Positions 42,858-51,553 of a stretch of 64,000 nucleotides of DNA are shown here, piece after piece (the stretch's first letter is position 1; each line of letters opens with the position of its first letter). The translations under genes and the position numbers were made by a program. Below the pieces are notes generated by a model. The model saw nothing but the letters and a program-made list of their open reading frames with translations. It ran no database searches and was not told the DNA's origin. This DNA is from Luteimicrobium xylanilyticum. Lineage in GTDB: Bacteria; Actinomycetota; Actinomycetes; Actinomycetales; Cellulomonadaceae. The DNA lies in assembly GCF_009429125.1 (NCBI RefSeq), contig NZ_CP045529.1, positions 1,612,001-1,676,000 on the forward strand, given 5' to 3'.

Positions 42858-43549
42858 CGCTTCACCGCCAGGCGTCGGGACAGGGCCGTCGTCGCGAGAC
42901 CGACGGGAATGACGAGGATCACGTATCCGAGGGCGAAGGTCAGGAAGATCGCGACCATGAGGCTCGAGTGGAACTCGATCATGTTCTTCAGGAGGCTCGA
43001 GGTCTCGGTCGAGACGCCGACGACGGACGCCACCGTCGAGTTCTTGGTGAGGGCGATGAGCGTGCTGCCCAGCGGGGCGATCGAGCCGCGGAACGCCTGC
43101 GGCAGGATGATCAGCCGCGCGGCGGGCAGGAACGAGAGGCCGACGGACCGAGCAGCCTCGGCCTGGCCGATCGGGACCGTGTTGACGCCCGAGCGGATCG
43201 ACTCGCAGACGAACGACGCCGTGTAGATCGACAACCCGACGACGCCGAAACGGAAGAAGTTCGTCGCGAAGTCTCCCGACAGCTTGACGCCGAGCTGCGT
43301 CCAGACCCCGAGGCTCAGCAGGACCATGATGATCGTGAGCGGCGTGTTCCGGAACACGTTCACATACGCCGTCCCGGCCCACCGCAGGCTCGGGACGGGC
43401 GAGATCCGGAACAGGGCGAGGATCGTGCCCAGGATCGTCGCGAACAGCGCGGACCACAGCGTGAGCTGGATGTTGACCCAGAACGCGCCGAGCACGTCGT
43501 ACTCGTCGAACAGGTCGGCGAACTGCGAGACGAAGCCGTCGGTTCTCAT
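42854..43549 (-). CDS. gluC: Glutamate ABC transporter permease GluC
   Basis: 231-aa permease partner of GluD. HisM/GlnP-type family: helices at about residues 22-45, 60-80, 95-115 and 185-215, with the EAA-type loop GQAEAARSVGLSFLPAARLI. ATG 43549 has a purine-rich site upstream. It is separated from gluB by 109 nt containing a strong hairpin. Confidence 0.93.
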   Translation of the reverse strand: MRTDGFVSQFADLFDEYDVLGAFWVNIQLTLWSALFATILGTILALFRISPVPSLRWAGTAYVNVFRNTPLTIIMVLLSLGVWTQLGVKLSGDFATNFFRFGVVGLSIYTASFVCESIRSGVNTVPIGQAEAARSVGLSFLPAARLIILPQAFRGSIAPLGSTLIALTKNSTVASVVGVSTETSSLLKNMIEFHSSLMVAIFLTFALGYVILVIPVGLATTALSRRLAVKR

Positions 43550-43617
43550 CGCTGGTCACCTCCGTCGGTGTCGTGAGGGACCGTCGAGGTCCCGGCGGGG
43601 GATGGGCTGCAGACAGG

Positions 43618-43652
43618 CGCCGGGGCCCGCGCGGTGTGCGCGGGCCCCGGCG
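43618..43652 (-). terminator. gluB-gluC intergenic hairpin
   Basis: Perfect 15-bp, all-G/C stem: CGCCGGGGCCCGCGC (43618-43632) and GCGCGGGCCCCGGCG (43638-43652), 5-nt loop, starting 6 nt after the gluB stop. Such hairpins after binding-protein genes raise the amount of that mRNA over the permease genes by partial termination or 3'-end protection. Confidence 0.75.
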
Positions 43653-43658
43653 GCAGCG

Positions 43659-44489
43659 TCAGCCGCAGGCGGCGGGCGTGGGCGGGTTCTTCGAGGAGTC
43701 GGGCTTGTACCCGGTCCCCTCGAGGTTCGTGTCGAGGAACTTCTGCCACGAGCCGTCGTCGATCATCGACTTGATCGCGTCGGTGACCTTCTGGCAGGTC
43801 TTGTTGTCCTTCGGCAGGCCGACGCCGTAGTTCTCGGTCGTGAACGGCTTGCCGACGACCTTGACCTTGCCCTTGTTGGCGGGCTGCGCCGCGAGCCCGG
43901 CGAGGATGATGTCGTCGGTCGTGACGGCGTCGACGGCACCGCCGTTGAGGGCGGTGACGCACTCGGCGTACCCCGGGTACTCGACGAGGTTCACCTTGTT
44001 GGCGTAGGTGTCCTTGATCTTCTGCGCGGACGTCGAGCCGGTCACGGAGCACAGCTTCTTGCCGTCGAGCGACTCGGGACCGGTGATGTCGGTGTTGTCG
44101 TTCTTGACGAGCAGGTCCTGCCCGGCGACGAAGTACGGACCCGCGAACGCGACCGTCTTCTTGCGCTCGTCGGTGATCGAGTACGTCGCGACGACCATGT
44201 CGACCTGGTGCGTGGACAGGAGGGTCTCGCGCTGGGCGCTCGGCGACTCCTTCCAGGTGATCTGGTCGGCGGAGTAGCCGAGCTTCTTGGCGATGTAGGT
44301 CGCGACGTCGACGTCGAAGCCCGAGTACTTGTCGCCGACCTTGAAGCCGAGGCCCGGCTGGTCGAACTTGATGCCGATGGTGATCTTCTTGCCGCCACCA
44401 CCGCTGCCGCTGTCGTCGGAGCCGCAGCCGGCCAGCGCGAGTGCGGAGGCGGCAGCGAGGGCGATCGCCCCCAGGAGTCGTGTACGCAT
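43659..44489 (-). CDS. gluB: Glutamate ABC transporter substrate-binding lipoprotein GluB
   Basis: 276-aa extracytoplasmic SBP_bac_3 lipoprotein. Signal peptide with lipobox LAGC, then a Gly/Ser spacer and mature domain GIKFDQPGLGFKVGDKYSGF. The ligand-site region TERETLLSTHQVDMVVATYS-like block reads here as SAQRETLLSTHQVDMVVATY. Two Cys (KLCSVTGST, YAECVTAL) may form a disulfide. ATG 44489 has GAAGGGGAA upstream; the frame is open to 44552. Middle gene of gluABCD. Confidence 0.94.
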   Translation of the reverse strand: MRTRLLGAIALAAASALALAGCGSDDSGSGGGGKKITIGIKFDQPGLGFKVGDKYSGFDVDVATYIAKKLGYSADQITWKESPSAQRETLLSTHQVDMVVATYSITDERKKTVAFAGPYFVAGQDLLVKNDNTDITGPESLDGKKLCSVTGSTSAQKIKDTYANKVNLVEYPGYAECVTALNGGAVDAVTTDDIILAGLAAQPANKGKVKVVGKPFTTENYGVGLPKDNKTCQKVTDAIKSMIDDGSWQKFLDTNLEGTGYKPDSSKNPPTPAACG

Positions 44490-44554
44490 CGTGTGTTCCC
44501 CTTCTGGTTGGTGGGTCTGCGTGTGGTGGCCGGTCCCCCCGGCCGCGGGCACGC

Positions 44555-45310
44555 CTAGTGCGGGAGGATCTTCGACAGGAAGTCCTTGGCCCGGGTGCTG
44601 CGGGGGTTCGTGAAGAACTCCTCGGGAGTGGCCTGCTCGACGAGCTGGCCGTCCGCCATGAAGACGACGCGGTTCGCGGCCTTGCGCGCGAACCCCATCT
44701 CGTGGGTGACGACGACCATGGTCATGCCGTCGCGCGCGAGCCCGACCATGACGTCCAGCACCTCGCCCACCATCTCGGGGTCGAGCGCGGACGTGGGCTC
44801 GTCGAACAGGATGACCTTGGGGTGCATGGCGAGCGCGCGAGCGATGGCGACGCGCTGCTGCTGGCCGCCGGAGAGCTGCGCGGGCAGCTTGTCGGCCTGG
44901 TCCTTGACCCCGACCCGGTCGAGCAGCTCGAGCGCCTCCTTGCGCGCGTCGGCCTTCTTGGCCTTACGGACCTTGAGCGGTCCGAGCGTGACGTTCTCGA
45001 GCACCGTCTTGTGCGCGAACAGGTTGAACGACTGGAACACCATGCCGACGTCGGAGCGGAGCCGCGCGAGGGCCCGGCCTTCCTCGGGCAGGGGCTCGCC
45101 GTCGAGCTCGATGGTGCCGGAGTCGATGGGCTCGAGGCGGTTGATCGCGCGGCACAGGGTCGACTTGCCGGAGCCCGACGGCCCGATCACCACGAGCACC
45201 TCGCCCTTGTCGACGTCGAGGTCGATGTCACGGAGCACGTGCAGGTCGCCGAAGTGCTTGTTGACACCGCTCAGCCGGACGAGCGGGGCGGTGGCGGGCG
45301 TCACATCCAT
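44555..45310 (-). CDS. gluA: Glutamate ABC transporter ATP-binding protein GluA
   Basis: 251-aa ATPase of the importer. Walker [11 protein letters not shown]-loop [12 protein letters not shown], signature [15 protein letters not shown], Walker [15 protein letters not shown] and switch [10 protein letters not shown] are all complete; the [12 protein letters not shown] stretch is typical of polar amino-acid importers. ATG 45310 is 6 nt after TATGTT (complement of 45317-45322). First gene of the operon. Confidence 0.95.
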   Translation of the reverse strand: MDVTPATAPLVRLSGVNKHFGDLHVLRDIDLDVDKGEVLVVIGPSGSGKSTLCRAINRLEPIDSGTIELDGEPLPEEGRALARLRSDVGMVFQSFNLFAHKTVLENVTLGPLKVRKAKKADARKEALELLDRVGVKDQADKLPAQLSGGQQQRVAIARALAMHPKVILFDEPTSALDPEMVGEVLDVMVGLARDGMTMVVVTHEMGFARKAANRVVFMADGQLVEQATPEEFFTNPRSTRAKDFLSKILPH

Positions 45311-45316
45311 CCCAAG

Positions 45317-45322
45317 AACATA
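45317..45322 (-). promoter_or_regulatory. gluABCD -10 element (leaderless)
   Basis: TATGTT on the minus strand, 6 nt before ATG 45310. Confidence 0.5.
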
Positions 45323-45458
45323 GGTGGTGCACTGGGCGGATGTCGGTAACGAAAGGTCACAACCCGGCAACAAGTCGGCGGATGCCCCGTCTTCGTTCAG
45401 GGCCGGACAGATCTCGGGCGCCGCGGCAGCAGTGCCCGGGCGCCCGACGGCGGCACCG

Positions 45459-45464
45459 TACCCT
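45459..45464 (+). promoter_or_regulatory. miaB -10 element (leaderless)
   Basis: TACCCT, 7 nt before ATG 45472. Confidence 0.5.
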
Positions 45465-45471
45465 GGTGGGG

Positions 45472-47109
45472 ATGTCCACGCAGTCCTCGACCCAGCCCGT
45501 CGCCGCGCCGACCCTCGACGCCGCGGCGTCCCACCCACGCACCTACACGGTGCGGACGCTCGGGTGCCAGATGAACGTCCACGACTCCGAGCACATGGCG
45601 GGGATGCTCGAGCAGGCCGGGTACGCCCGCGCGTCGGCGGATGCGGAGGCCGCGGGCGAGGTGGACGTCGTCGTCATCAACACGTGCGCGGTGCGGGAGA
45701 ACGCGGCCACGCGCCTGTACGGGAACCTGGGTCAGCTCGCGTCCGTCAAGGCGCGCCGGCCCGGGATGCAGATCGCGGTGGGCGGCTGTCTCGCCCAGAA
45801 GGACCGGGGCACGATCGTCGAGAAGGCCCCGTGGGTGGACGTCGTGTTCGGCACGCACAACCTCGACGCGCTGCCGGTGCTGCTGGAGCGCTCGCGCCAC
45901 AACGAGGCGGCGCAGGTCGAGATCCACGAGTCGCTCCAGGTGTTCCCGTCGACCCTGCCGACGCGCCGCGAGTCGGTCTACGCGGGCTGGGTGTCCATCA
46001 GCGTGGGCTGCAACAACACGTGCACGTTCTGCATCGTGCCGCACCTGCGCGGCAAGGAGCGGGACCGCCGCCCGGGCGAGGTGCTCGCCGAGGTCGAGGC
46101 GCTCGTCGCGGCCGGCGCGGTCGAGGTCACGCTGCTCGGGCAGAACGTCAACTCCTACGGCGTCGAGTTCGGCGACCGCGGCGCGTTCGCGAAGCTCCTG
46201 CGCGCGTGCGGGCAGATCGAGGGGCTCGAGCGCGTGCGGTTCACCTCGCCGCACCCGGCCGCCTTCACGGACGACGTCATCTCGGCCATGGCCGAGACCC
46301 CGAACGTCATGCCGCAGCTCCACATGCCGTTGCAGTCCGGCTCGGACCGGATCCTGCGGGCGATGCGCCGCTCGTACCGTTCGGAGCGATTCCTCGGGAT
46401 CATCGAGAGGGTCCGCGCCGCGCTGCCGGACGCCGCGATCACGACCGACATCATCGTCGGGTTCCCAGGCGAGACGGAGGAGGACTTCGCCGAGACGCTG
46501 CGGGTCGTGGAGGCGAGCCGGTTCAGCTCGGCGTTCGCCTTCCAGTACTCGCGCCGCCCGGGGACGCCGGCGGCCGACCTGCCGGAGCTCCCGAAGGACG
46601 TGATCCAGGAGCGTTTCGAGCGGCTGCTCGCCCTGCAGGAGCGGATCAGCGCCGAGGAGTCGGAGCGTCAGGTGGGTCGCACCGTCGAGGTGCTCGTCAT
46701 GGAGGGCACCGGGCGCAAGGACGGTGAGACGCATCGGATCAGCGGGCGGGCGGCCGACAACCGGCTCGTGCATGCCGCGCTCCCGCCCGCGCTCGCGGAC
46801 CTCGCCCGTTCGTCCGACGACGGCGCGGACGACCCGCGCCTCGCCGACGGCTCCCCGCTGCCGCGTCCGGGCGACCTCCTGACCGTCCGGGTCACGCACG
46901 GCGCGCCGCACCACCTGATCGCGGACTCGGGGCTCGACGGCGGCCCGTTCGCCGTCCGGCGGACCCGCTCGGGCGACGCCTGGGTCGCGCGGGAGCGCGC
47001 ACGCCTCGGCCTGGCCGGTGACGAGCACGCGCACGGCGGGGACTCCTGCGGCACGGACGCGGCCCCAGGGCCGGTGCTGCTCGGCATGCCCTCGCTGTCC
47101 GCCCGCTGA
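45472..47109 (+). CDS. miaB: tRNA (N6-isopentenyl adenosine(37)-C2)-methylthiotransferase
   Basis: Radical-SAM enzyme that adds the 2-methylthio group to i6A37 of tRNAs, after MiaA. 545 aa. The N-terminal UPF0004 domain supplies one Fe-S cluster ([29 protein letters not shown]). The radical-SAM CxxxCxxC is in [20 protein letters not shown]. The TRAM domain near residues 405-475 carries [21 protein letters not shown] 45472 follows a leaderless -10; the frame is open to 45340. miaA lies 1.8 kb downstream, beyond two divergently read genes. Confidence 0.96.
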   Translation: MSTQSSTQPVAAPTLDAAASHPRTYTVRTLGCQMNVHDSEHMAGMLEQAGYARASADAEAAGEVDVVVINTCAVRENAATRLYGNLGQLASVKARRPGMQIAVGGCLAQKDRGTIVEKAPWVDVVFGTHNLDALPVLLERSRHNEAAQVEIHESLQVFPSTLPTRRESVYAGWVSISVGCNNTCTFCIVPHLRGKERDRRPGEVLAEVEALVAAGAVEVTLLGQNVNSYGVEFGDRGAFAKLLRACGQIEGLERVRFTSPHPAAFTDDVISAMAETPNVMPQLHMPLQSGSDRILRAMRRSYRSERFLGIIERVRAALPDAAITTDIIVGFPGETEEDFAETLRVVEASRFSSAFAFQYSRRPGTPAADLPELPKDVIQERFERLLALQERISAEESERQVGRTVEVLVMEGTGRKDGETHRISGRAADNRLVHAALPPALADLARSSDDGADDPRLADGSPLPRPGDLLTVRVTHGAPHHLIADSGLDGGPFAVRRTRSGDAWVARERARLGLAGDEHAHGGDSCGTDAAPGPVLLGMPSLSAR

Positions 47110-47120
47110 CGGCGAGCGCT

Positions 47121-47141
47121 GCGCCCGGTCGCGCCGGGCGC
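47121..47141. terminator. Hairpin between convergent miaB and YbjN-like gene
   Basis: GCGCCCGG (47121-47128) and CCGGGCGC (47134-47141), 8 bp with a 5-nt loop, in a 45-bp convergent gap. Likely a bidirectional terminator. Confidence 0.55.
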
Positions 47142-47154
47142 GCCGTGGGGTGCC

Positions 47155-47685
47155 CTACGCCTCGGGACCGGGCTCGTCGTCGGGTGGCGGCAGGAGCGAG
47201 CCCAGCGACGAGAAGACCTGGACGCCGGTGCCGAGCCCGCACGAGATCACCTGGCCGAGCTGCGCGTCGGTGGCGCCGTGCTCGAGGTCGACCGACACCT
47301 CGGCGTAGACGGCGAGCCGGTCGTCCTCCTCGCGCGTGTAGACCTTGGGCCAGATCCGTTCGCGGTTCCAGTCGTTCATGGCCTGCAGGAGCGCCAGCCG
47401 CGCGTCGGGCGGGACGGATCGGTCCCACCGGCCACGGACCTGCAGCACGTGCTGCTCGGGGCCGAGCAGCATGAACCAGAACCGGTGCCCCTCCCAGGTG
47501 CCCGTGATGTCGCCGTCCTCGTCGACCCGGAACCGGTAGCCCCGGCGGGTAAGGAACGTCCCGACACGGTCCATGGTGGCGGCGGCCGGGAGCTCGGCCG
47601 CACCGCGCACGCGCGGGACGTCGGGCGCCTTGGGCCGGTTGCCGAACAGCCGGGCCAGCCACCCGGTCTGGCCCGGGCCGCTCAC
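47155..47685 (-). CDS. YbjN domain protein 1
   Basis: 176-aa soluble protein of the YbjN (T3SS-chaperone-like fold) group. Core blocks are FLTRRGYRFRVDEDGDITGT, WFMLLGPEQHVLQVRGRW and MNDWNRERIWPKVYTREEDD, followed by VDLEHGATDAQLGQVISCGL. Paralogous to the next gene upstream and coupled to it by GTGA overlap (GTG 47685). Function in actinobacteria is unknown; relatives are linked to stress sensitivity. Confidence 0.83.
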   Translation of the reverse strand: MSGPGQTGWLARLFGNRPKAPDVPRVRGAAELPAAATMDRVGTFLTRRGYRFRVDEDGDITGTWEGHRFWFMLLGPEQHVLQVRGRWDRSVPPDARLALLQAMNDWNRERIWPKVYTREEDDRLAVYAEVSVDLEHGATDAQLGQVISCGLGTGVQVFSSLGSLLPPPDDEPGPEA

Positions 47686-48356
47686 GGCGCGCTCCGCAGC
47701 GGGTCGGGGTAGGCCTCGTCGAGCGAGTCGAAGAACACCGACGCCGTCGAGAGCCCGCACTGCAGGACGTCACCGAGCTGGTCGTCGTTGGCGCCGAACT
47801 CGAGGTCGACGGTCACCTCGGTGTACACCTGCACGAGGCCGTTGTCGCGCACGCGCGTGTACGCCTTGGGCCAGATCCGCTCGGCGTTCCACTCGTTGCA
47901 GAGCTCGAGGACCTCCTCGAGCCGCTCGATGGTGATGTCGCGGTTCCACTGACCGCGCACCTGCACGATCTCGTCGTGCTCGCCGAAGAGGAGGAAGTAG
48001 AACAGCCGGCCCTGCCAGAGCCCGCCGACGTCGCCCTCCGAGTCCACGAAGTACGAGAAGCCGTTCGCGAGGAGCCAGTCGACGACGCGCGCCCGGTCCA
48101 CGGGCGCCGGCGCGAGATCCGCCACGGCCACCTGCGCGGGCTCGTGGTCGAGCGCGGGCACGGCGCCCGTCCGGGCGCTGTCGGCGGGCACGTGCGGGGA
48201 GCTCGCGCCCGCGCCGTCGAGCCCGAGGCGCGTCGCCGTCTCGTCGTCGAGGCGGGTGCGCCGCAGCCGGCGCGAGCCCGAGCGGGCGCGGCCGCCGGAC
48301 GAGCCGGGACCGCTGTCCTTGCGACCGAACGGTCGCCACCACTCGAAGTGCCCCAC
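47682..48356 (-). CDS. YbjN domain protein 2
   Basis: 224-aa paralogue with an extra N-terminal segment of about 85 residues, basic then acidic (starting GHFEWWRPFGRKDS). The YbjN core shows WLLANGFSYFVDSEGDVGGL, QGRLFYFLLFGEHDEIVQVR, CNEWNAERIWPKAYTRVRDN and VDLEFGANDDQLGDVLQCGL. Compared with protein 1 the shared IWPK.YTR and VDLE..A.D.QLG..L.CGL positions identify a tandem duplication. GTG 48356 is 6 nt after TACGGT (complement of 48363-48368); the longer open frame is not supported. Confidence 0.83.
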   Translation of the reverse strand: MGHFEWWRPFGRKDSGPGSSGGRARSGSRRLRRTRLDDETATRLGLDGAGASSPHVPADSARTGAVPALDHEPAQVAVADLAPAPVDRARVVDWLLANGFSYFVDSEGDVGGLWQGRLFYFLLFGEHDEIVQVRGQWNRDITIERLEEVLELCNEWNAERIWPKAYTRVRDNGLVQVYTEVTVDLEFGANDDQLGDVLQCGLSTASVFFDSLDEAYPDPLRSAP

Positions 48357-48362
48357 GGATCC

Positions 48363-48368
48363 ACCGTA
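48363..48368 (-). promoter_or_regulatory. YbjN pair -10 element (leaderless)
   Basis: TACGGT on the minus strand, 6 nt before GTG 48356. Confidence 0.45.
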
Positions 48369-48422
48369 CCCGTCAGCACCCTCACCCTGCGCTCGGCGGG
48401 CGGCCGGGAGCGCGCCGTGTCG

Positions 48423-48428
48423 TAGTCT
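48423..48428 (+). promoter_or_regulatory. -10 element before the 155-aa unknown gene
   Basis: TAGTCT, 6 nt before ATG 48435. Confidence 0.5.
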
Positions 48429-48434
48429 CGCGCC

Positions 48435-48902
48435 ATGACGACCGAGCACGCCCCGGCCCGCCTGTCCGGCAGGGGCGCCCAGCCCCGGCCGACCGGCGTC
48501 GAGGTGCCCGGCGACGCGAGCCTCGTGCCGGGCGTCTCGGGACGCGCGCGCGACGCCGCAGCCTCGGCCGCGCTCGTCGCCTCGCTGCGGGAGGCGCTGC
48601 ACGGCGCCGTCCGGGTACGGGTCGTGGTCGACAGCGCCCCGGACGGGTCCGCGCGCTCGTCGTCCCGAGCCGTGCCGGACCTCGGCGCGCTGGGCGTCGA
48701 CGCCGCCCGGGTGGGGTGGCGCTTCACCGGCAACGACGACGACGCGCGCCCGCCGCGCGCGGGCGTGGCCGCGACGGTCGCCCTGCTCGCGCTGGGCGCG
48801 GCCGGCTGGGACGGCCCCGTGGAGGTCGACGACGTCGCAGCCGTGCGGGGCACGCCTGCCGGGCGCGCGGGCTCGACCGTCCTGGTGGAGCGCACGTGCT
48901 GA
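48435..48902 (+). CDS. Hypothetical protein upstream of miaA
   Basis: 155 aa, no family recognised. It is Ala/Arg/Asp-rich, without signal peptide or membrane segment. The middle has a possible strand RVRVVVDSAPDG and a helix GVAATVALLALGAAGWDG; the end is RAGSTVLVERTC. Support for coding comes from the leaderless -10 TAGTCT 6 nt before the ATG and the 7-base overlap with the miaA GTG, which suggests coupled translation. In related genomes an unrelated-looking gene often occupies this miaB-miaA slot. Confidence 0.65.
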   Translation: MTTEHAPARLSGRGAQPRPTGVEVPGDASLVPGVSGRARDAAASAALVASLREALHGAVRVRVVVDSAPDGSARSSSRAVPDLGALGVDAARVGWRFTGNDDDARPPRAGVAATVALLALGAAGWDGPVEVDDVAAVRGTPAGRAGSTVLVERTC

Positions 48903-49861
48903 TCGTCGCCGTCGTCGGCCCGACGGCGACCGGCAAGTCCGACCTCGCCCTCGACCTCGCGCAGCGGCTGGGGGAGCGGGCGCCCGGCGGCGCCGAGATC
49001 GTCAACGCGGACGCCTACCAGCTCTACCGTGGCATGGACGTCGGCACCGCGAAGGTCCCGGTCGCCGAGCGACGCGGGATCACGCACCACCAGCTCGACG
49101 TGATCGAGCCCGAGGACGACGCCTCGGTGGCGCGCTACCAGGAGGCGGCACGGGCCGACCTCGAGGCGATCGCCGAGCGCGACGCACGCGCCGTCGTCGT
49201 GGGTGGCTCGGGGCTCTACGTGCGCGCGCTGCTCGACGCGATGGACTTCCCCGGCACCGACCCGGAGGTCCGGGCGGCGCTCGAGCGGCGGGCCGAGCGC
49301 GAGGGCGCCCGCGCGCTGCACGACGAGCTCGTGAGGGCGGACCCCGCGGCGGCGGAGTCCATCGGCCCGCGCAACGTGCGGCGGCTCGTGCGCGCGCTCG
49401 AGGTGATCGCGATCACCGGACAGCCGTACACCGCCAACCTGCCCCGCCAGGAGTACGTCCGGCCGACCGTGCAGGTCGGGCTCGACTGCGACCGCGCGAC
49501 GCTCGACGCGCGCGTCGCCGGCCGCGTCGCCCGGATGTGGGACGAGGGGCTCGTCGACGAGGTGCGCGACCTCGCGCCCCGCCTCGGCCGGACCGCCGCG
49601 CGTGCGGTCGGGTACGCCGAGGTCCTGCCGCTCCTGCGCGGCGAGACGGGCGAGGACACCGCGCGCGAGGCCGTCGCCGCGAACACGCGCCGCCTCGCGC
49701 GCAAGCAGATGGGCTGGTTCGGTCGGGACCCCCGCGTGCACTGGCTCGACGCCCAGGCGCCCGACCTGGTCGAGCGCGCGCTCGCCGTCGTCGACGCGGC
49801 CGACGCCGGCGCGATCGCCGCTCCGGGGGACGCCCCCGTGCGCCGTAGTCTGGGGTCATGA
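48896..49861 (+). CDS. miaA: tRNA dimethylallyltransferase
   Basis: Transfers the dimethylallyl group to A37 of UNN-decoding tRNAs; product is the substrate of MiaB. 321 aa. P-loop GPTATGKSDLALDLA near the N-terminus, then NADAYQLYRGMDVGTAKV, HHQLDVIEP, VVGGSGLYVRALLD, and the swinging-domain blocks NVRRLVRALEVIAITG and ANTRRLARKQMGWFGRDPRV. GTG 48896 is chosen since GTG/TGA overlap with the upstream gene places the P-loop nine residues in. dapF overlaps its stop (ATGA). Confidence 0.95.
   Translation: MLIVAVVGPTATGKSDLALDLAQRLGERAPGGAEIVNADAYQLYRGMDVGTAKVPVAERRGITHHQLDVIEPEDDASVARYQEAARADLEAIAERDARAVVVGGSGLYVRALLDAMDFPGTDPEVRAALERRAEREGARALHDELVRADPAAAESIGPRNVRRLVRALEVIAITGQPYTANLPRQEYVRPTVQVGLDCDRATLDARVAGRVARMWDEGLVDEVRDLAPRLGRTAARAVGYAEVLPLLRGETGEDTAREAVAANTRRLARKQMGWFGRDPRVHWLDAQAPDLVERALAVVDAADAGAIAAPGDAPVRRSLGS
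49846..49851 (+). promoter_or_regulatory. dapF -10 element inside miaA
   Basis: TAGTCT, 6 nt before ATG 49858, within the last codons of miaA. It would give dapF its own leaderless transcript besides readthrough. Confidence 0.4.
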
Positions 49862-50868
49862 CCGAACCCGTGGAGGCCGCACCCGACGAGCTCGCCTTCG
49901 TCAAGGGTCACGGCACACGCAACGACTTCGTCCTCGTGGCCGACCTCGACGGCCGACTGGACCTCACGCCGGACCTCGTCAGGCGGCTCGCCGACCGCCG
50001 TGCCGGCGTGGGCGCCGACGGCGTCGTCCGCCTCGTGCCGTCGTCGCGCCTGCCTGAGGGCGCGGCCGTCCTGGCCGAGGATCCCGCCGCCGTCTGGTTC
50101 ATGGACTACCGCAACGCGGACGGCTCCGTCGCCGAGATGTGCGGCAACGGCGTGCGTGTCTTCGCGGCGTTCGCCGAGCTCCTCGACCTCGTCGACCTCT
50201 CGGACGGGAGCACGCTCTCCGTCGGCACGCGCGCAGGCGTCAAGCGGGTCGTCCGCGAGCCGAACGGCTGGTACGCCGTCGACATGGGGCCGTGGACGTT
50301 CCCCGGCGGCGACGACGCGGTCGCGCGCGGGGCGGACGCCCAGGTCGCCGTCCACGGCTGGCGCGCCGCCCGTCCCGCGCTCAGCGTCGACCTCGGCAAC
50401 CCGCACACCGTGGTGGCGCTCGCGGACGCGACCGAGCTCGAAGGGCTCGACCTCACGGTCGCCCCGCAGGTGCACCCCGTCCCGCCGCACGGGACGAACG
50501 TCGAGCTCGTGGTGCCGCTCGGCGAGCAGGGCGGCAGCGCCGACGACGCGGGCGCGAAGGTGGGCCGCGTGCGCATGCGCGTCTTCGAGCGGGGCGTGGG
50601 GGAGACCGAGTCGTGCGGGACCGGTACGTGCGCGGCGGCGCTCGCCGTGCGCGCGTGGGCGGGGCCGGGCGCCCCCGACACGTGGCTCGTCGACGTCCCC
50701 GGCGGGACGCTGCGCGTGCGTGCGCTGCCCGGCGGAAGGGTCGAGCTCGCCGGCCCGGCCGTGCTGGCCTACGCGGGTCGGTTCCCGCTGGTCGGCGGCC
50801 CCGACGCCCCGGCGCTGGTCGAGCCCATCGCGGCGCACCTCACGGCTGGTGCACCCGCAGCACCCTGA
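49858..50868 (+). CDS. dapF: Diaminopimelate epimerase
   Basis: Interconverts LL- and meso-diaminopimelate for peptidoglycan and lysine. 336 aa. The two active-site cysteines are in AEMCGNGVRVFA and ETESCGTGTCAAA; other landmarks are KGHGTRNDFVLV and DLGNPHTVVAL. The 3' end overlaps the convergent methyltransferase gene by 29 bp. Follows miaA with ATGA overlap. Confidence 0.96.
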   Translation: MTEPVEAAPDELAFVKGHGTRNDFVLVADLDGRLDLTPDLVRRLADRRAGVGADGVVRLVPSSRLPEGAAVLAEDPAAVWFMDYRNADGSVAEMCGNGVRVFAAFAELLDLVDLSDGSTLSVGTRAGVKRVVREPNGWYAVDMGPWTFPGGDDAVARGADAQVAVHGWRAARPALSVDLGNPHTVVALADATELEGLDLTVAPQVHPVPPHGTNVELVVPLGEQGGSADDAGAKVGRVRMRVFERGVGETESCGTGTCAAALAVRAWAGPGAPDTWLVDVPGGTLRVRALPGGRVELAGPAVLAYAGRFPLVGGPDAPALVEPIAAHLTAGAPAAP

Positions 50869-51481
50869 ACCCCTTGGCGGAGGCGGCGCGCTCGACGGTC
50901 GCACCCTCCTGGTGCCCGGCGAGCCAGTCCGCGAGCCACCCCTGCAGCGAGTCGGCGCCGAGGTTGCGCTGCACGACGAGCCAGGCGTCGCCGCCCGGGC
51001 GCAGGCGCGGGAGCCACCGGGTGAGCAGCCCGTGGAGGGCCTCCTTGCCCACGCGGATCGGCGGGTTCGACCAGATCGTGTCGAACCGTGCGTCGTCGGG
51101 GACGTCGTCGGGCAGGCGCGCGTCCACGTGCGCCAGGCCCAGCCGGGCTGCGTTGCGTCGCACCAGGTCGAGCGAGCGTTCGTTGACGTCGACCGCCCAG
51201 ATCCTGGTCCCCGTGAGCGCACGGTCGCGCGCCTCGAGCGCCATCGTCAGCGCCACCGGGCCCCAGCCGCAGCCCAGGTCGAGCACGTCGGTCGCGTGCG
51301 CCGGCAGCTCGGGGACCGTGCGGAGCAGCACCTGCGTCCCCAGGTCGACGCGGCCCGGCGAGAAGACGCCGCCCGCGGTCTCCACCTCGACGTCGCGGCC
51401 CGCGAGCCGGACGGTCAGCGTGCGCCGCTCGCCCGACGACGCCGGCCGGGCCGTGAAGTAGTGGTCCGGCTGCTCGCTCAT
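50840..51481 (-). CDS. Class I SAM-dependent methyltransferase, RsmC-like
   Basis: 213-aa methyltransferase of the small-domain RsmC/RlmG type (16S or 23S rRNA guanine-N2). The SAM site DVLDLGCGWGPVALTMA is near residue 75, and the N6/N2 catalytic motif IWSNPPIRVGKE is near residue 140. The N-terminal domain of E. coli RsmC is absent, as in many Gram-positives. ATG 51481 lies 8 nt after TAGACT (complement of 51490-51495), and the gene is divergent from hflX. The target base is inferred only from the family. Confidence 0.9.
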   Translation of the reverse strand: MSEQPDHYFTARPASSGERRTLTVRLAGRDVEVETAGGVFSPGRVDLGTQVLLRTVPELPAHATDVLDLGCGWGPVALTMALEARDRALTGTRIWAVDVNERSLDLVRRNAARLGLAHVDARLPDDVPDDARFDTIWSNPPIRVGKEALHGLLTRWLPRLRPGGDAWLVVQRNLGADSLQGWLADWLAGHQEGATVERAASAKGFRVLRVHQP

Positions 51482-51489
51482 AGCGGACG

Positions 51490-51495
51490 AGTCTA
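51490..51495 (-). promoter_or_regulatory. Methyltransferase gene -10 element
   Basis: TAGACT on the minus strand, 8 nt before ATG 51481. Confidence 0.45.
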
Positions 51496-51553
51496 CAAAC
51501 GGCTGGCACGGCGACCGACGCGCGTGGGATCCTTGGGGGGACGAGAGGACTGC

